Shown one piece after another: positions 12,831 to 15,546 of a DNA stretch of 15,546 nucleotides. How positions within the stretch are numbered: position 1 is the stretch's first letter; the number at the start of each line of letters is the position of its first letter. The notes under the pieces are model-generated. The model saw nothing but the letters and a program-made list of their open reading frames with translations. It was not told where the DNA came from and did not search any database. The stretch is from an uncultured Collinsella sp. GTDB lineage: Bacteria; Actinomycetota; Coriobacteriia; Coriobacteriales; Coriobacteriaceae. A program made the translations under genes and the position numbers. The DNA lies in contig CAUASQ010000027.1 in NCBI GenBank assembly GCA_958431945.1, positions 1-15,546 of the forward strand, given 5' to 3'.

Positions 12831-13568
12831 CTATGCGCCGATGGCGCCGCCGCAGTATTCGCAGCGCCCGCTGGCATCGGGAATGGTGGTGGCTCCGCAG
12901 AAGGGGCAGGTCACCGCGGTCTTGGGGGCCTTGGCGGCCACGACGCTGTCGCGCGTCTCCTGGCGCAGCTGCACCAGCGCGTCGCGGACCTCGGTTGCCT
13001 GGCGCTTGGCCTCGCGGTATTCGATGGAGCCGCGCTGATCGATGGTGGAGTCGTTTACGCGCAGGTTGATCTCGGTAAAGTACGGCGTGTTGACGTGAAT
13101 GGTCAGATTAAAGTCGTAATCCAGGTCGTAGCGCGGCGGGTTGTAGCTCTCGCGCTCGCCGTCCTTGGTCTCGCGATAGATCTCGGTGCGATGCTCGTCG
13201 ATATCCATATCGCAGCCGAGTACCTGCGAGAACTCGATGATGTCGGGATTGGCGTCGCGCCAGCGGCTCTGCGAAGTGATGATCAGCAGGCCCGCGTCCT
13301 CATCGAGCATAATATTGGTGCGCCCGGCAGAAAGCGTGCGCGTGGGGTTGAACGAAGACAGGCGTTCGGCGTTGGCCTCGCGGTAGGCGAGTTGCTCACG
13401 GATGTCGTCCGCGGTGCTGGAGCGATAGCCGTGAAAGTAGGGGGAGAGCTTGCCGGCGCACTCTTTGCACAGGTAGCCTTCATTGATTTTTGTCTTACCT
13501 AGAAGTCCCAGCTCGGTACCGCAAATCGCGCACTCTTTCTTCTCGAACATCTTGTCAAAGAAGCCCAT
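12831..13568 (-). CDS. DUF4428-type double zinc-finger protein
   Basis: A 245-residue soluble protein, first gene of the minus-strand operon. It opens with a DUF4428-type zinc finger, CAICGTELG with CKECAGKLS (Cys13, 16, 34, 37). A middle domain (about 75-190) has alternating hydrophobic strands (MLDEDAGLLIITS, YDLDYDFNLTIHV) and an acidic character. After a helical, charged segment (about 185-212) the C-terminus carries a zinc ribbon, CPFCG with CEYCGG (Cys221, 224, 236, 239). No signal peptide or membrane helix is visible. GGGAGG precedes the ATG and lies next to an inverted repeat. It is 24 bases upstream of the YdjG-like gene. It may occupy the place of YdjH in the Bacillus operon, but I do not see clear YdjH similarity. 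Its biochemical role is unknown. Confidence 0.8.
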   Translation of the reverse strand: MGFFDKMFEKKECAICGTELGLLGKTKINEGYLCKECAGKLSPYFHGYRSSTADDIREQLAYREANAERLSSFNPTRTLSAGRTNIMLDEDAGLLIITSQSRWRDANPDIIEFSQVLGCDMDIDEHRTEIYRETKDGERESYNPPRYDLDYDFNLTIHVNTPYFTEINLRVNDSTIDQRGSIEYREAKRQATEVRDALVQLRQETRDSVVAAKAPKTAVTCPFCGATTIPDASGRCEYCGGAIGA

Positions 13569-13576
13569 GGCTGCCT

Positions 13577-13614
13577 CCCATCAACTGGTAGCGTGTGTCA
13601 CTTTTGATGATGGG
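13577..13614 (-). promoter_or_regulatory. Inverted repeat overlapping the operon's ribosome site
   Basis: CCCATCA (13577-13583) and TGATGGG (13608-13614) are exact complements about 24 bases apart. On the minus strand the downstream arm ends in the GGG of the GGGAGG ribosome site of the DUF4428 gene. The pair could be an operator or a weak leader hairpin hiding the ribosome site. No convincing -35/-10 pair was found around it. Confidence 0.4.
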
Positions 13615-13666
13615 GGAGTGCGCGATCCTTCGCGATACCCAGACGGCTCAAGGAGTCTCCACAACT

Positions 13667-13805
13667 GGGACACATGGCCCATTTTTCATCCGACACATAG
13701 GGACACTCCTTGCTGCGGGTAGTCATTGGGCACTCATTGGGGACGTACTTAAATGAGTGGCAGCTGGGGACACTCCATGCCGAATGTGGCGGCTGCCGAA
13801 TGTGG
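13667..13805. repeat. Cluster of short GGGAC-type repeats
   Basis: GGGACACTCC occurs at 13700-13709 and 13767-13776, with the related GGGACACA at 13667-13674. CACTCATT (13731-13738) and AATGAGTG (13752-13759) form an inverted repeat around GGGGACGTACTTA. TGCCGAATGTGG occurs at 13778-13789 and again at 13794-13805. All lie between two minus-strand genes, in a 249-base gap with no gene. They look like decayed REP-type units. Confidence 0.6.
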
Positions 13806-13817
13806 GCGCCGTCCTTG

Positions 13818-15329
13818 CTACGCCACGGTCACGGCAACCTGGGCGTAGCGGCTGCAGGGGCGCTCGGTGCGCGTCTGCACGGTGAAGGTGAGCACAAAGC
13901 GGTCGCCGGGCTGCGCGTCGGTGGGCACGATAAAAGCGGCGTCCACCGCGCATTCCTGCCACAGCGACAAGTCTTGGGCGCCTGCATAGCTCGACGGGTC
14001 CACGGCGACATCCCAATGTGCATCAAAGCCCTTGCCGTCGGGGTCGATGACGGTCGCCGCAAGGGCAACGTGCTCGCCGGCTGCGGCGCTGCAGTCGGTC
14101 GTGACCTCGACAACATGTGCCGGATGCGAGCAAGACGCCGGATCATGGGCGCACCATTGCGCGCGGGCGGCAAAGTCTTCCTGATAGGCGCGCAGGTAGG
14201 GATTGGGGTTGCCGTCTATGGGCGTGCCGATGGCGGCAAAACCGGCGGGTGCGTCCGAATCGGGATGCCCATCAAGAAACATACGGCCGAGCAGTGTATC
14301 GAAGTTGCGGTCATCGATACCGCGCAGGCCAAACGGCAGTAGTGGAATGTAGGTCATGCTGTCGCCTTCGGCCATAAAGTCGCCGCGCTCAAACTGCATC
14401 GCGGGCATGCCCTCTAGGCCCCAATCCAGACGGGCATGCTTGCCAAACTGGAATCGCTCGGGTTCGTTTTCGTAAGCCCTGCCATCGCCATAGAGCATGT
14501 AGCGGGCCATAAGGGGGCCGTTTTCCTGCGTGAGGTTTTGCTCGGGCCAGGGAGCCTGAAACAGCGGCAGCGAATCGGGCTGCGCCATCTTGGCGTCGAC
14601 ATAGCCGCCATACATATAGGGCACGCACCAAAAGATGAGCTCGGGAAAGAGCTCGCGTCCATGGTCGAGCCACGAATTGTCCTGCCCCACGCCATCGGCA
14701 ACGCCCATCACGCGCACCTTCTGATAGACACGCTGCTGTACGGCGGGCCATTCGGGCGTGTCGCGATAACGCTCGGCAATGCTCATCAGGGCGCGAACTA
14801 TGGTGTTCATGCCACCCCAGCTGAGCAGCCAGAGCGTGCGCGGGTCGTCGTCCAAGATGGCGTCGGCGATGACGCGCGAACCTGGTGTTTCCTCGCGCAC
14901 ATCACCCTCAAAAGCAACATTTCCCACATACGTACGCTCGATCATCTGAGCAGGCGTGGGGAAGGACGGTTCGCCGGCGGCAGCGGCGTTGGCGTTGAGC
15001 TGCGGCCAAGCCTGGGCATATTCATTACTCCAGAGACTTTCGATCCAATGCTCGGGAAACGGACGATACTCACGAAGCTCCCCGGCCAGCGGATCGGGCT
15101 CATGAGGCACAACAGCCCACTCGTAAGAGCGACGCCCTTTGGTCCGCCAATGCGAATTCACCTCGCCCAGCGTACGGACGCCATCCCCAAGAAAGTGATA
15201 CTGCGAAGCCGTATACACCACAGCCTGAACATCAAGCACATTGAGATACAGAGCCAAATGAACGAGCGAGTTCATATCGTCGACTTCCATATCAGTAGTA
15301 ACAATCACCCGAGTTAACTCTTGGGACAT
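13818..15329 (-). CDS. Nucleoside-hydrolase-like protein, DUF1593/Sde182 family
   Basis: A 503-residue protein of the DUF1593 (Sde182 nucleoside-hydrolase-like) family. The N-terminus holds VIVTTDMEVDDMNSLVHLALY (9-29), a variant of the nucleoside-hydrolase Asp motif, with Asp13, Glu15, Asp17 and Asp18 expected to bind calcium and the ribose. LWLLSWGGMNTIVRAL (about 170-185) and DGVGQDNSWL match later conserved parts of the family. The C-terminal domain (about 402-503) is beta-rich and fits the immunoglobulin-like domain of Sde182 proteins. Members of this family are often secreted and linked to polysaccharide breakdown; here there is no signal peptide, so a cytoplasmic role on a glycoside or nucleoside seems likely. 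ATG 15329 was chosen over TTG 15353 because GGAG precedes it by 8 bases. It appears monocistronic. The true substrate is unknown. Confidence 0.85.
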   Translation of the reverse strand: MSQELTRVIVTTDMEVDDMNSLVHLALYLNVLDVQAVVYTASQYHFLGDGVRTLGEVNSHWRTKGRRSYEWAVVPHEPDPLAGELREYRPFPEHWIESLWSNEYAQAWPQLNANAAAAGEPSFPTPAQMIERTYVGNVAFEGDVREETPGSRVIADAILDDDPRTLWLLSWGGMNTIVRALMSIAERYRDTPEWPAVQQRVYQKVRVMGVADGVGQDNSWLDHGRELFPELIFWCVPYMYGGYVDAKMAQPDSLPLFQAPWPEQNLTQENGPLMARYMLYGDGRAYENEPERFQFGKHARLDWGLEGMPAMQFERGDFMAEGDSMTYIPLLPFGLRGIDDRNFDTLLGRMFLDGHPDSDAPAGFAAIGTPIDGNPNPYLRAYQEDFAARAQWCAHDPASCSHPAHVVEVTTDCSAAAGEHVALAATVIDPDGKGFDAHWDVAVDPSSYAGAQDLSLWQECAVDAAFIVPTDAQPGDRFVLTFTVQTRTERPCSRYAQVAVTVA

Positions 15330-15497
15330 AGGAGCAGCTCCAATCAAAATCAATTCAGCCAGTTACGCGCAAGGCAAGACGGGACCCACGCCCCCATCGC
15401 CACCGACCCGGCGTGCCGCCGGAAGCGGCCGGCCAGGGTCTCAGCAATGGAAACACAGCGGGCACTGGGGTTTACCTCTGCAAACATTCCGCAGGGG

Positions 15498-15540
15498 GCA
15501 TGGTCCGGCGCAGCGCGAAGCGCAAAGCGCCGAACCATGC
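15498..15540. other. Imperfect hairpin at the window edge
   Basis: GCATGGTCCGGCGC (15498-15511) pairs with GCGCCGAACCATGC (15527-15540) at 13 of 14 positions, with a 15-base loop. No T-run is visible on either side inside the window. It could be the terminator of a gene beyond the edge or a repeat. Apart from it, 15330-15546 shows no supported gene. Confidence 0.4.
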
Positions 15541-15546
15541 ATGCCC

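Noticed and set aside
15350..15538. 62-codon minus-strand open frame near the right edge
   Set aside because: No ribosome site, no motif, Arg/Ala-rich translation, and it overlaps an imperfect hairpin; most likely non-coding.

Overview
The window looks like chromosomal DNA of a high-GC Actinomycetota gut commensal of the class Coriobacteriia, most likely Collinsella. This is inferred from codon bias (Arg mostly CGC/CGT, Leu mostly CTG/CTC), the combination of genes, and the many GGGAC/GTCCC palindromes between genes. No rRNA, tRNA, CRISPR array, transposase, integrase or phage gene is visible.

Left part (1-4937, all + strand) is carbohydrate and sulfur metabolism. It starts with the last 34 residues of a transketolase-like protein. 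A GlpK-like FGGY kinase follows, with two substrate-pocket residues changed, so its substrate is probably a ketose or similar polyol rather than glycerol. Next come luxS (S-ribosylhomocysteine lyase, AI-2 synthesis), a DUF4867 cupin-like sugar-metabolism protein behind a symmetric operator-like element, and a GH1 6-phospho-beta-glucosidase. Each of the last three seems to have its own promoter. The gaps hold several different REP-like palindromes.

Middle part (about 5065-9078, + strand) is one tightly overlapping signalling operon. It encodes a 7TM sensor whose C-terminal half resembles a histidine kinase without catalytic motifs, and a second membrane sensor with a coiled coil. A DHp/HATPase kinase module follows in the -1 frame relative to that sensor, joined at an A-AAA-AGG stretch, and then a NarL/LuxR response regulator. 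The second sensor and the kinase module are almost certainly one protein of about 499 residues, split by a frameshift that may be mutation, sequencing error or recoding.

Right part (9271-13568, - strand) is a four-gene operon: a DUF4428-type double-zinc-finger protein, a YdjG-like zinc-ribbon membrane protein, a YdjI-like SPFH (flotillin/band-7) protein with two C-terminal zinc ribbons, and a lipoprotein. It resembles the ydjGHI part of the Bacillus PspA membrane-stress module, but no pspA is in view. Two perfect GC-rich hairpins separate it from the convergent signalling operon. Upstream, after a repeat-rich gap, lies a minus-strand DUF1593/Sde182-type nucleoside-hydrolase-like gene (13818-15329) without a signal peptide. 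The last 190 bases hold no supported gene, only an imperfect hairpin at the edge.

The best leads are the altered kinase next to a transketolase, the split kinase paired with a degenerate sensor, the zinc-ribbon/SPFH operon, and the operator-like element before the DUF4867 gene.
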